Positions 23,095 to 32,656 of a stretch of 64,000 bases of DNA are shown here, piece after piece; positions within the stretch are counted from its first letter, which is position 1; each line of letters starts with the position of its first letter. The stretch comes from Diphasiastrum complanatum (Eukaryota; Streptophyta; Lycopodiopsida; Lycopodiales; Lycopodiaceae), in contig CM055097.1 of the NCBI GenBank assembly GCA_029204225.1, positions 61,598,640-61,662,639 on the forward strand, written 5' to 3'. The position numbers were made by a program, and so were the translations under genes. Below the pieces are notes generated by a model. The model was not told the DNA's origin, did not search any database, and was given only the letters and a program-made list of their open reading frames with translations.

Positions 23095-23686
23095 TTGGCA
23101 GACGAATTTTTGGAGACTCAACACACGAATTTTTGGAGATATTTTTGACGTACATTTCGAGGTTGCAATTTTTGGAGACATGAAATTTTTGGAGTCTAGA
23201 AATTTTCGAGATAATTTGTGGAGAGACGAAATTTTGTGGAGAGACTCGAAACTCAAATTTTTCTAGACTCGAATTTTTGGAGTCTCCAAATTTTCGAGAC
23301 TCAATTTTTGGAGACTCCAAATTTTTGAGGTACATTCCAAGGGTCATTATCAATTGTGAAGAAGAATTTTGGAAGACTCAAGACATAGTTTTTGAGGTAC
23401 TTTCAAGGTCAATTTTTGAGGTATTTTTGTCAACTTTCGAGGTACTATTGAGGTCAATTTTTGAGGTATTTTTGAGGTCTTAATTTTTGAGGTCCTTTCG
23501 AGAGTCGGTCTCAATTTTTGAGGTATTTTCAGTGTCAATTTTTTTAAGTGATTTTTGAGGTACTTTCGAGGGTCAGTGTCTCAATTTTTGAGGTATTTTT
23601 AGTGTCAATTTTTGAGGTATTTCGAGGGTCAGTGTCTCAATTTTCAAGGTATTTCGAGGTATTTTGATGTATTTCGAGGTAATCGA
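23095..23686 (+). repeat. Degenerate array of TTTTTGAGG/TTTTTGGAGACTC motifs (copy B, left)
   Basis: Counterpart of 8,807-9,425, about 30 bp shorter because one GAGGGTCAGTGTCTCAATT-type unit is missing. This shows unit gain or loss since the duplication. Confidence 0.85.
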
Positions 23687-24095
23687 CAATTGATATTCAA
23701 ATAAACACTCTATTTCCAAGTTCAAATAATTTCTGTTCGCGAATTGTTCGTGATAGTTTATCTCTTCGTCTAAGCTTCATGTTTCGCGACTTGTTCGCGA
23801 GACTTTGTCTTTTCGTGACATCTTTGTGTTTCGCAAATTGTTCGCAACAATTAACAGTTTTGAGCTTGAAAAAAAAACAAAAATATTTTGCGAATTGTTC
23901 GCGATAGGCGACAGTTTCACGACATGTGAGATTTGAACAAGAAATAAAACATTTCGCTACAAGAACATGTTTGCAAATCTTTCGAGTCACCACAAGAAAT
24001 CTGTTCGCAAATCTTTCGAGTTACCACAAGAATGTATTTCGCGAATCTTTCGAAGTTGAAGACAAATAGAAATATTTCGATTTCGAGTTCATTTC
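23687..24095 (-). other. TTCGCGAA-rich 3' region of inverted copia element (copy B)
   Basis: Counterpart of 9,430-9,838, lying downstream (minus strand) of the RNase H fragment at 24,096-24,727. Confidence 0.5.
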
Positions 24096-24727
24096 TCATC
24101 CTTTGTCAATTGAACTGTGCACTTTGTTAGTAGAACCGAGATTTGTCTGATCAGGTGTTCTACAACTCCCTCTCAAAGTGGATAGTTGGATTAATCTCAA
24201 TCTTCTTCGGTGCTTCTCGAATAAAGCTTTATTGAGTGGCTTTGTAAAGATATCAGCTGTCATTTTCTCTGTAGGTATGAAGACTGTCTTCAGTATTTTC
24301 TTTTCGACTAAGTCCCAAATAACATTATACTTGATAGCTATATGTTTCGTTTTTTAATGAAATATAGGATCTTTCGTAAGATAGATTGCTGAAGTGTTAT
24401 CTATCAACAAGACATAAGGTTCAGAAATAGTATCATTAAACCCTTCTAACATTTGTTTGATCCATATCAGCCTGTTTGCCATCTTGGCTGCTGCTACATA
24501 TTCTGCTTCACAAGAAGATTGGACTACTTTTGTTTGCTTCTCGCTTATCCAGAACATGGCTGCGCCAGATGCTAGAGTACAATCTCCTGAAATACTTTTG
24601 CTATCATCCTTCATGGATGCCCAGCTTGCACCACTGTATTGGGCATTCTCAGTTGTAAGCGGTGCTAAGCATAATGTTGCGCATGGTCCATCTATCATCA
24701 TGAGCATATAGCAAAATGGCAATTAGT
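24096..24727 (-). pseudogene. Ty1/copia RNase H domain, inverted (copy B)
   Basis: Copy-B counterpart of 9,839-10,470. The core blocks are present (SWASMKDDSKSISGD, CEAEYVAAAKMANRLIW, DNTSAIYLTKDPIFH), but a new in-frame stop after DPIFH, at the conserved HSKTKHI position, truncates it at 24,354. The rest of the domain continues beyond the stop. Confidence 0.85.
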
Positions 24728-24791
24728 ATATCTACAAGGCTACAATTTAGACCACCACCACAACCAATAACCTCCTCAAGTTCATCAATAT

Positions 24792-25665
24792 ATAACCCAA
24801 ATAGACTCCAAAAATTTGAGTTTTGAGTCTCGAAAATTTTGTGTCACCAAAAATTGAAACCTCGAAATGTACCTCGCAAATATCTCCAAAAATTTGTGTA
24901 TTGAGTGTCCAAAAATTCATTCGAACCTCCACAAACTGAGCCTCGATTGGAGTCTTCACAAATTTCGCCTCGAAAAGTACCTCAAAAATTGAGACACTGA
25001 CCCTCGAAATACCTCGAAAAGTACCTCGAAATACTTCGAAAATTGAGACACTGACCCTCAAAAGTACCTCTAAATACCTCGAAAGTACCTCAAAAATTGA
25101 GACACTGACCCTCAAAAGTACCTTGAAAAATTGACACTAAAAATATATCGAAATACTTTGAAAAATTGACACCGAAAATTTCTCGAAAATTGAGACACTG
25201 TACCTCGAAAGTCTCCAAAAATTTGTCTTCACAATTGATAATGACCCTCGAATAGTTCCTCGAAAATGTCTAGACTCCACAAATTTGAGTTTCGAGTCTC
25301 AAAAAATTTTTGTCTCCAAAAATTGAAACCTCAAAATGTACCTCGAAAATATCTCCAAAAATTCGTTCGAACCTCCACAAATTGAGTCTTGACAATTTGG
25401 ACTCTCCAAAAATTTTCCCTCAAAAATTGAGACAGTGACCCTCGAAATGTACCTCGAAATGTACCTCAAAAATACCTTTAAAAATTCGTGTCTTGCGTCT
25501 CCAAAAATTCGTCTCTCCACAAATTGACAATGGCTCTCGAAATGTACCTCAGTCTCCAAAAATTGAGTCTCGAAAATTTGGAGACTCCAAAAATCCGAGT
25601 CTAATAAAATTCAAGTTTCGAGTCTCCACAAAATTTTGTCTCTCCATAATGTTTTGAGTCTCGAA
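24792..25665 (-). repeat. Degenerate array, inverted orientation (copy B, right)
   Basis: Counterpart of 10,535-11,420. It shows short unit-length differences from copy A (for example around 25,410-25,460, where one AATGTACCTCGA-type unit is repeated), again showing array turnover after the duplication. Confidence 0.85.
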
Positions 25666-26152
25666 GAAATACTCATGTAGATTGAAGATTGTGAGAGCAG
25701 CCATGAAGCGTGGAAAAGACTAAAACAGAAGTACGAAATGAGGATTGTCACTTCGGTAATGCACCTGCACAATTAGTTGCAAGCTATGTGATGGGATGAC
25801 AACCAATTGGATCAGCATGTTGAGAGGATCAAAACGATCTTCGCTCAACTTGTTGCATCTGAACAGAAGCACCAGGTCACCAAAGCACCTTATGTACTTC
25901 ATGAAATCTCTACTTGCGTTCTATCAGTTGCTGAGAATGCTCATTCTAAGCTTACCAGACATGGATGAGAGACTGATGAGAGACGAAGGAGAAGGAAGCA
26001 GTGACCAGGAGAAAGCACTTTTTACAAAAGGAAAGAAAAAGAACAAAAACAAGCCCAGATTCGACAAGACAAACACCAAATTTTCGAACAGAGGCAATGA
26101 CAACCAACATTCTTCTTCTTGTGATCATTGTCACAAGCCGAGACACATAGCT
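25666..26152 (+). pseudogene. Ty1/copia gag fragment with zinc knuckle (copy B)
   Basis: As in copy A, with DERLMRDEGEGSSDQEKALF reading on through the Lys-rich region to CDHCHKPRHIAC in one frame. The knuckle is interrupted at 26,153 by the X LTR. Confidence 0.75.
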
Positions 26153-26384
26153 TGTGGAGGCCTATGATTTCACATTATCCTATGAAATTGTTATATAATG
26201 TAAAATTTTGAATTTTTGTACATGTAAATATGCTATAGAGCCTAAATTCACGTAAAGGCCTATTTGCATCTTGTAAATACATTGTGATTAAGAGTGCGCA
26301 ACGTTGTAGAACGACACTTTGAAGAGTTATGTAGCTGTTCCCAATCAATACCCCAACAATTGGAGAGCGAAGCTGAGCCTGGTG
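26153..26384 (+). mobile_element. Left part of X-family LTR, cut by element Y (copy B)
   Basis: Counterpart of 11,926-12,157. Its other half resumes at 30,956 after element Y, and TGGTG (26,380-26,384) is repeated at 30,956-30,960. Confidence 0.9.
26380..26384. repeat. Target-site duplication of element Y, left
   Basis: TGGTG, immediately before TGTGAA. The same five bases follow the 3' LTR at 30,956-30,960, and the interrupted X-LTR sequence is continuous once element Y and one TSD copy are removed. Confidence 0.92.
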
Positions 26385-27085
26385 TGTGAAGAATTGCCAA
26401 AAATTGGCAAATCTAGCTTGATCAAAAACCATGTAGAATAGTGTAAATTGTGTACACAAGTGGGTCCCACACATGTGAGGCCATGATGCCACATGGGAAA
26501 CCCATCCTAATGTAGGTTAGGTCAATTCAAGAGAGTTGGTCATGTCTATTTGGTGGTCATCCCTACTTTATAGGACCTACACCTAAGTTTAAGGTGAAAA
26601 TTTGACCAACTAGCTACCTACCAAGCATAAGTCTAGGAAATAGACTAGGGTTTCATTTTAGGTCAAGGAGAGTGAGTTAACTTCCTTATTACATGCTGGA
26701 AATCCACCTAACTTCAAGAAGGAAGTCGAATTTGCTATGTATTCCCTCCTTCCATAGTGAGAAAAAAGAAAATTTTTGGAGCTCATTGGCAATCTCAAGC
26801 TAGTTCACTATGTACATTGAGTTTTTGTGATCCAAATGAAACCAAATCAATTTCTAATTGTTTCTCAGGTTGAATGCCGTACTAAAGCCTGTAGTACACA
26901 CGTGTGGGCTCGGATCTCAATGTTGATCAATGCTTTTGATTGTTAATGCTTGTTGTTTGTCAAACTGCCAATCTAGATCAACTTTTTTGTGAGTAGTTTT
27001 TTGATAGATTGTTAAGCAAGCATCCAATCACTCTTGTGGATCTTTTGTAGATCCATTTATGGTCCTAAAGTACAGTACTTTCAAA
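26385..27085 (+). repeat. Element Y 5' LTR
   Basis: 701 bp, from TGTGAAGAATTGCC to ACTTTCAAA. The final CACA is mutated to CAAA, although copy A and the 3' LTR keep TTCACA. It contains CCACTTGTGTACACAATTTACAC-like GTGTACAC palindromes and ACACACGTGTGGG near 26,895. Confidence 0.93.
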
Positions 27086-27098
27086 TGGTATCAGAGCC
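27086..27098 (+). other. Element Y primer-binding site
   Basis: TGGTATCAGAGCC lies directly after the LTR. It is complementary to the 3' end of initiator tRNA-Met, the usual primer of plant copia elements. Confidence 0.92.
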
Positions 27099-27523
27099 AA
27101 GTACAAGAGTATAAGCCATTGATCTAATGCAAATCCATTTTTAGCAAGTTTTGGTGCTAAAAACTAGTATTGAGAGGGCAAGCTAGAATCTTGATTTTGG
27201 TGAGGAGATTTGATCCCAAACTTGGTAGGGGTCCAAATCCGTACTGTCCACATGTGTGGGCACCTCTGAACCTGCATTTAATGCATGGTATTAATTTGAT
27301 CCAAAAAAATTCAATTTGTGAGCTATTGGTGTAATTTTTGGTGGAGATCCTAGGATAATCTACCAAGATCATTTGCCATTGATTAGATTTGAATTTGTTT
27401 CATGGAATCTAATTAATATAGGCTGAGTTCAAGTCCTATTAAGGTTAAAAACAGGTCTTGAAAGTACACCAAGAAGGAAGAAAGAGATTAAGCCATTTTT
27501 TTGTCCAAAAATAGCCAAAATTG

Positions 27524-27870
27524 GCAAGATTTGATTGTAAGTAGATTTCACATCATCTTATCTTCATTCCAACTTTGTGAGGGAGTGCTAGAACTGAGAT
27601 TATAAGTCCATTTGTTGGATTAGAAATCTAATTTGAGTGAAAAACTACAAGAGAGAGACCTTAGTGAGTTTCTAGAGACAATCAAATCCATTTCTTGGCA
27701 AGATTTGTTTGAAAGTAGTTTTTACTTCATCTTATCTTCATTCCAGCTTTGTGAGGGAGTGATAGAACTGTGATTATAAGTCCATTTGTTGGATTAGAAA
27801 TCAAATTTGAGTGAAACACTGCAAGTGTGAGACCTTTGTGAGTTTCAAGTCAATCAAATCTATTTCTTGT
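27524..27870 (+). repeat. Tandem duplication in element Y leader (period about 174 bp)
   Basis: CATCTTATCTTCATTCCA, then CTTTGTGAGGGAGTG, ATTATAAGTCCATTTGTTGG and GAGTGAAA recur about 174 bp apart, the second copy ending just upstream of the gag start. The same doubling is present in copy A (13,297-13,645), so it predates the locus duplication. Confidence 0.85.
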
Positions 27871-27890
27871 TTGTAGAAGTCACTAGTAAG

Positions 27891-30044
27891 ATGGGATCTG
27901 CTGGAGCATACCTTCTAGAAGCTAGTGAGAGGTTGAATTCTACAAATTATGCTATTTGGAAGGTTAGAATGGAGTCACTCTTGGTGCTCCAAGACCTTTA
28001 TGAGTTCTTGATTGAAGATGAAGATGAACCTCTAGGTGCACAGGAGTTAGCTAGATACAAGAAGAGATCTAGGCTTGCACTTCATTGTGTGAAGATGAAT
28101 GTGAGCAATGATTTGTTGAGAGAAGTATCAGCTTGTACCAATGCTAAAGAGGCTTGGGAGTCTTTAAAATCAATCTATGAGTCTAGCAACACTTCTAGAG
28201 TTCTTATGCTTAGAAATCAAATTTTGCAAAGCATGAGGAGAAGTGAGGAGAGTGCACAGGATTATGTACTCAGAATCAAGTCTCTAAATAGGGAGTTGGC
28301 TTCCATTGGAGAGAAGATTCATGATGAAGAGCTTGTACAAATTGTCCTTAATGGTCTAGGAGATGACTTTGCAAATTTGGTCCAAAGTTTTGCCATCCAA
28401 GACACTTTGCCAACTATAGAAAAACTTCATAGTGTATTAGTGGCTGAAGAGCGTAGGATGCTCCATGCAAAATCTAGGATGAGTTCCTTGTCATTGCAGG
28501 ATGGTGATGAGAAAGCCAATTTCTCATTCAAGGGCAAAAAGAAGACCAATGGAAAGAAGAAGCATCCAAAGGAGGCCAAAGAAGAGGATGATGCATCAAG
28601 CTCAAAGGACAAGTCAAAGCAGAAATGCTTCTTTTGTGGAAGGAAGGGGCATTATGCATCTGAATGCTACAAGAGGCTAAGAGCACAAGTGGAGGAGGAC
28701 AAACAAGGAAACCTTGCAAAGGAGCAGGAGGATGAAGTAGATGTATTCTTGATGGCATCTACATCCTCACCAACAAGCAATAGCAATTCAAGAGACAATT
28801 GGTGGATCGACAGTGGGGCTAGCTCCCACATGTCTTGTGAAAAGGACTTTTTCTCAACCTTACACTCATTCAATGATGCTAAAAAGTTTGTCTTTACTGC
28901 AAATGATGAAGAGTGTAGGATAGATGGTGTTGGCACCATTTCTTTGTATCTAGAATCCTCAAAATGCATGGATCTAGAAAATGTCCTTTATGTGCCATCA
29001 ATCACCAAGAATATGCTTAGTGTTGATCTACTCTTAGAGAGTGGTTTGGATGTCCACTTTAAGCATGGTGTTTGCTTCATCTTGAAGAATGATGTTTGCA
29101 TTGCAAATGGATTTAAACATGGAAGATTGTTTAAGTTGGAAGCTAGTGTTGCTTTTGAAAGAATGAGCTTGGCGAAGGAGGAGATCACTCAAGAGGAGAT
29201 CTTGGCAAAGTGTGATCTTGCTTGCATTGAGGAGGAGCATCAAAAGGAGGAAGATCTTGAGGATCAGCTTCAAAGCATGAGAGTTTTAAGGGAGTCCTCA
29301 ATGACAATGGCCGAGTCATCAAATTGCATGCAAATTGTCCATTCAAGTGTGCATCTTGCAAGGGTGGTGAGCATTGGAGAGTCTACTATCTTTGAATACT
29401 TTTTGGAAAGTATTAGTAGACATGAGGTGACTTGTTTCTTACCTTTAAGATCCATGGTGTTTATTACTTTGTATGACAAGACAATGAAATGGGATGCTTT
29501 GAAATCTACATTTGTTGTTGATAAAGCAATTTCATTGGATAACTATTTTTGTAATAGTTTGAATAGAATCATAAAAGATGAAACATCATTTGCTTTGGAA
29601 ATCTTTGTGTCCACATGCTTTGTGCATGATCATTCCAATGTAAGGACCAAAGATTATCCTATTTCAATGATAGGAATAATGGTAGTGTTTTGCTCTTCAA
29701 GTAGAGATTGTAGAATCTACTTGTTTTCAACCAAAGAATTTGTCAATGGTGGAAATGTGATCTTTCAAGAGTGGAAGATTTGTAAACTTGAAGAAGCACC
29801 TTTGGATCAACACATTATTCAATTCATTGATGTTTTGGAGTTAAGTCAAGTGGAGGATCAAGCTCAAGACCCGAGGACTCCAAGGAGAACCTTGAGTATC
29901 AAGATGGAGCCATCTAGGCTCAATCAAATGGATCAAGCAAGACAAGTTGTCTTTGGCAACATTATTTATGCACTTAATATTTTAATTGATGTATCTTCAA
30001 GTGCACAAACTGCCTTGGAATCCATGGCTTGGCATGATGTTTAG
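27891..30044 (+). CDS. Gag-protease polyprotein of element Y (717 aa, intact)
   Basis: Start: ATG in AAGATGGGATC, giving MGSAGAYLLEASERLNSTNY, the standard copia gag opening. Residues ~10-200 are the UBN2/gag region (LNSTNYAIWKVRMESLL, AWESLKSIYE, ESAQDYVLRIKSL). About 205-245 is Lys-rich. A zinc knuckle CFFCGRKGHYASEC (CX2CX4HX4C) lies near 245. The retropepsin-like site WWIDSGASSHMS lies near 305, followed by DLENVLYVPSITKNMLSV, the conserved block after copia protease. From about 440 to the end no integrase, RT or RNase H motif is seen; a stretch CRIYLFSTKEFVNGGNVIFQ near 620 faintly resembles the copia YRVYD...ISRDVVF block. A normal copia polyprotein is about 1,300 residues or more. The frame has no interruption. 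Confidence 0.9.
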   Translation: MGSAGAYLLEASERLNSTNYAIWKVRMESLLVLQDLYEFLIEDEDEPLGAQELARYKKRSRLALHCVKMNVSNDLLREVSACTNAKEAWESLKSIYESSNTSRVLMLRNQILQSMRRSEESAQDYVLRIKSLNRELASIGEKIHDEELVQIVLNGLGDDFANLVQSFAIQDTLPTIEKLHSVLVAEERRMLHAKSRMSSLSLQDGDEKANFSFKGKKKTNGKKKHPKEAKEEDDASSSKDKSKQKCFFCGRKGHYASECYKRLRAQVEEDKQGNLAKEQEDEVDVFLMASTSSPTSNSNSRDNWWIDSGASSHMSCEKDFFSTLHSFNDAKKFVFTANDEECRIDGVGTISLYLESSKCMDLENVLYVPSITKNMLSVDLLLESGLDVHFKHGVCFILKNDVCIANGFKHGRLFKLEASVAFERMSLAKEEITQEEILAKCDLACIEEEHQKEEDLEDQLQSMRVLRESSMTMAESSNCMQIVHSSVHLARVVSIGESTIFEYFLESISRHEVTCFLPLRSMVFITLYDKTMKWDALKSTFVVDKAISLDNYFCNSLNRIIKDETSFALEIFVSTCFVHDHSNVRTKDYPISMIGIMVVFCSSSRDCRIYLFSTKEFVNGGNVIFQEWKICKLEEAPLDQHIIQFIDVLELSQVEDQAQDPRTPRRTLSIKMEPSRLNQMDQARQVVFGNIIYALNILIDVSSSAQTALESMAWHDV

Positions 30045-30242
30045 TTTTGAAGTGTGCTACATGTATATAGACACATTTATGGAACATCTTGTAAGGGATC
30101 CTCTAAGAGGTGGTGAAAGATCCTTCATGGACATCATTCTCTATTGGAGTCTCAAAAGTTCCTTGTTTGTAGCTGGATTTTTTAGACACTTCTAAAAGCT
30201 TTCATTCATCTATCAAGAGAGTTGTAAATAGATCAAGCTAAA

Positions 30243-30254
30243 TTTGAGGAGGAG
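30243..30254 (+). other. Element Y polypurine tract
   Basis: TTGAGGAGGAG directly before the TGTGAA start of the 3' LTR. This is the expected plus-strand primer site. Confidence 0.75.
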
Positions 30255-30955
30255 TGTGAAGAATTGCCAAAAATTGGCAAATCTAGCTTGATCAAAAACC
30301 ATGTAGAATAGTGTAAATTGTGTACACAAGTGGGTCCCACACATGTGAGGCCATGATGCCACATGGGAAACCCATCCTAATGTAGGTTAGGTCAAGTCAA
30401 GAGAGTTGGTCATGTCTATTTGGTGGTCATCCCTACTTTATAGGACCTACACCTAAGTTTAAGGTGAAAATTTGACCAACTAGCTACCTACCAAGCATAA
30501 CTCTAGGAAATAGACTAGGGTTTCATTTTAGGTCAAGGAGAGTGAGTTAACTTCCTTATTACATGCTGGAAATCCACCTAACTTCAAGAAGGAAGTCGAA
30601 TTTGCTATGTATTCCCTCTCTCCATAGTGAGAAAAAAGAAAATTTTTGGAGCTCATTGGCAATCTCAAGCTAGTTCACTATGTACATTGAGTTTTTGTGA
30701 TCCAAATGAAACCAAATCAATTTCTAATTGTTTCTCAGGTTGAAGGCCGTACTACAGCCTGTAGTACACATGTGTGGGCTCGGATTTCAATGTTGATCAA
30801 TGCTTTTGATTGTTAATGCTTGTTGTTTGTCAAACTGCCAATCTAGATCAACTTTTTTGTGTCTAGTTTTTTGATAGATTGTTAAGCAAGCATCCAATCA
30901 CTCTTGTGGATCTTTTGTAGATCCATTTATGGTCCTAAAGTACAGTACTTTCACA
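30255..30955 (+). repeat. Element Y 3' LTR
   Basis: 701 bp, TGTGAAGAATTGCC to ACTTTCACA. Same length as the 5' LTR, with about ten substitutions. It is followed by TGGTG (30,956-30,960), the right copy of the target-site duplication. Confidence 0.93.
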
Positions 30956-31448
30956 TGGTGTATATCTCTATATGAGTAACACTTAAAGCCATTGTAAAGT
31001 AGCATAGAGTTGAGTATCAATAGAGAGAACAGAGCTAGTTTCTATAAGCTTGAGCATTCCTTTCCTCTGCCATCTCTTACAACATTAATTCTTATCAATT
31101 GAGCAAATACACTCTAAATGATCTATCATTGATTGTGATACTTGTCTGCTTGTGCCATGCAGCTTTCATCTTTTATTGAATTTCAGCTACTCTAACTTGA
31201 ATTTTCAGGTGTCACCAGAGAGCGACAATTCTAATTGATGTGTGCAAGGAATTAGCCGAAGCTGTTAAGCATAACCATAAGCGAAAATTCTTTCAATTCT
31301 AAATGAGATATGTGTTTAGATAACGAACTTGACTGATGCTCTGTTCTGTTTGTTTTTTGTGATAAGAACTAATTCTTTGTGTTCGATTAAGAGAAATTAT
31401 TAGCCAATCTGATTTTGTTTGATGATTCTATTTGCTAGTTGTTGTATC
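30956..31448 (+). mobile_element. X-family LTR, middle part (after element Y)
   Basis: Continues the LTR broken at 26,384: ATATGAGTAACACTTAAAGC, GAGCATTCCTTTCCTCTGCC and GAGCGACAATTCTAATTG align with 6,105-6,590. It is broken again at about 31,448 by a small gypsy-type insertion and resumes at about 32,330. Confidence 0.85.
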
Positions 31449-31454
31449 TATGTG

Positions 31455-32329
31455 CTTCAGTGTAAGAGTGACAAACTTGAGTGTCCTTTGATAGGCAGGA
31501 CAATACTAAAACGTTCCTCTGTCTCTTCTGCCTGATACGGGCTCTAAAACAAGAAAGATAAACTTAAAAAGAACCCATCGTCTTTGCTGACAGCAGGCAG
31601 AACAAGAAACAAAGCTATAAGCAAATGAAGGCTGGAATCTGTAAACATTTGGCGTCGTTGCCGGGGATTGACGAACCTGGATCACCTGCATGATAGGCAA
31701 GAATACTTACCACTATACTACAAACGAGCTCATCTTGAAAGAAGAACACCCAAGTTAGATCTACCAAAGTTTGACGGTAGTTCGGACCCTCAAAGATTCT
31801 TGAAAATCTTTGAGAATGCGTGTGACATTTACGGCGAAACATCTCCTAACGCTATGGTCCGACTGTTTTTCATGACCATGATTGCTAAAGTATGAGATTA
31901 GTTTTTTAACCTTGATCGTGAAGCTAAGAAAGACTGGTCAGCAACATCCTCAACAAGATCAATAACCAAGGTCACAAAACCAAAGATGATAACAATAAGA
32001 CTAAGAATACAGGTGGGCAATCCAAAGCAACTCAATCAAAATAAGTACCTCAGTCACGACGAAGATCCTTCAGGAAAGGAAACACAAGCATTGGGAAATC
32101 AGTCTCTTCTTCAACCAGCCTTTTGCCATACTTCTGCACCCATTCTCATGCCTATCGCTCACGCCATCTACCGTTGTCACCACCACCACCACCCTTCCTT
32201 CCATCTGGCTCTGAAACAAGAAAGATAAACTTAAAAAGAACCCACCGTCTCTACTGACAGCAAACTGAACAAGAAACAAAGCTATAAGAAAATGAAATGC
32301 CAACATATTCCGGCTAGAATCTGTAAACA
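31455..32329 (+). mobile_element. Small gypsy-type remnant (element W) inside the X LTR
   Basis: A stretch absent from other X LTRs. Near-identical blocks of about 110 bp (AACAAGAAAGATAAACTTAA ... GAATCTGTAAACA) end at 31,647 and 32,329 and look like LTR ends. After the first is TGGCGTCGTTGCCGGGGA (31,650-31,667), a PBS type common in plant gypsy elements. A gag start follows (KLDLPKFDGSSDPQRFLKIF) at 31,668-31,895, then only ~300 bp before the second repeat. Outer ends and TSD could not be fixed, so the element is either internally deleted or non-autonomous. Confidence 0.6.
31650..31895 (+). pseudogene. Gypsy gag N-terminal fragment in element W
   Basis: RRTPKLDLPKFDGSSDPQRF, then LKIFENACDIYG and VRLFFMTM, matches the Retrotrans_gag opening (..P.FDG..DP..FL..FE..C...). 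It stops after about 75 residues. The rest of gag and all of pol are missing. Confidence 0.65.
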
Positions 32330-32631
32330 TATATGATTGCTTACTATTGTCCTAAGAGCCTGAAAGATAAAGTACCCTTTTAAATCACAGACCTTGACCA
32401 AACCGTTTCATTGTTGGTGCTTCTGAATGCCAATTTAGTCAATATCTTTGGATAACCAGATATGTCACTATTATATTCATTGTGAATATTACACATCACA
32501 TTTCATTCACCTTCTTACATATAGTTACCATACAAAAGAAGAGATTTTTCTCTCTCTTGGAGAATGATCAAACCTTTTATATTACTTAATTCACTGATTT
32601 TGTGAAAATCTATAAGGACTAGGCTACCACA
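32330..32631 (+). mobile_element. X-family LTR, right end
   Basis: Aligns with 6,600-6,868 (CCTAAGAGCCTGAAAGATAA, ATCTTTGGATAACCAGATAT, TTTTTCTCTCTCTTGG) and ends AGGCTACCACA, the intact inverted partner of TGTGG. Total X LTR without insertions is about 1.0 kb. Confidence 0.8.
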
Positions 32632-32656
32632 TAACTTGGCATTGTTGTCGGGGAGA
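32632..32656 (+). other. Primer-binding site of X-family element
   Basis: TTGGCATTGTTGTCGGGGA directly after the X LTR end resembles the TGGCGCCGTTGCCGGGGA-type primer site of plant gypsy elements, with mutations. This suggests that family X is gypsy-like and that the split LTR is the 5' LTR of the gag remnant downstream. Confidence 0.55.

Larger units (their letters stand above)
13800..27905 (+). repeat. Tandem duplication unit, copy B
   Basis: Direct repeat of 361-13,680. It keeps 841 bp (16,151-16,991) that copy A lost, and at its right end continues without a break into the rest of element Y (to 30,955). Copy B is therefore the more complete version of the ancestral locus. Matching features sit at copy-A coordinates plus about 13,435 before 2.7 kb, about 14,285 from 3 to 8.8 kb, and about 14,225-14,257 after that. 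Confidence 0.9.
26385..30955 (+). mobile_element. Element Y: complete short copia-type LTR element, 4,571 bp
   Basis: Two 701-bp LTRs with perfect or near-perfect TGTGAA/TTCACA ends, a PBS matching tRNA-iMet, a purine-rich tract before the 3' LTR, and a 5-bp target-site duplication TGGTG on both sides. The interior holds a single long ORF for gag plus protease, with no integrase, RT or RNase H. By structure it is a non-autonomous element that would need enzymes from a related copia element. The LTRs differ at about ten positions by eye (about 1.5%), so insertion was fairly recent. It is inserted in the X-family LTR. Confidence 0.93.

Noticed and set aside
361-27905. Interpretation of copies A and B as the two LTR-bounded halves of one giant element
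   Set aside because: The repeat edges are inside a TA tract and a gag gene, have no TG/CA ends, PBS or PPT, and no TSD at the outer edges.
31986-32330. Overlapping 80- and 86-codon frames at 32.0-32.3 kb as genes
   Set aside because: They overlap the repeated ends of element W, have no conserved motifs and are on opposite strands of the same non-coding stretch.
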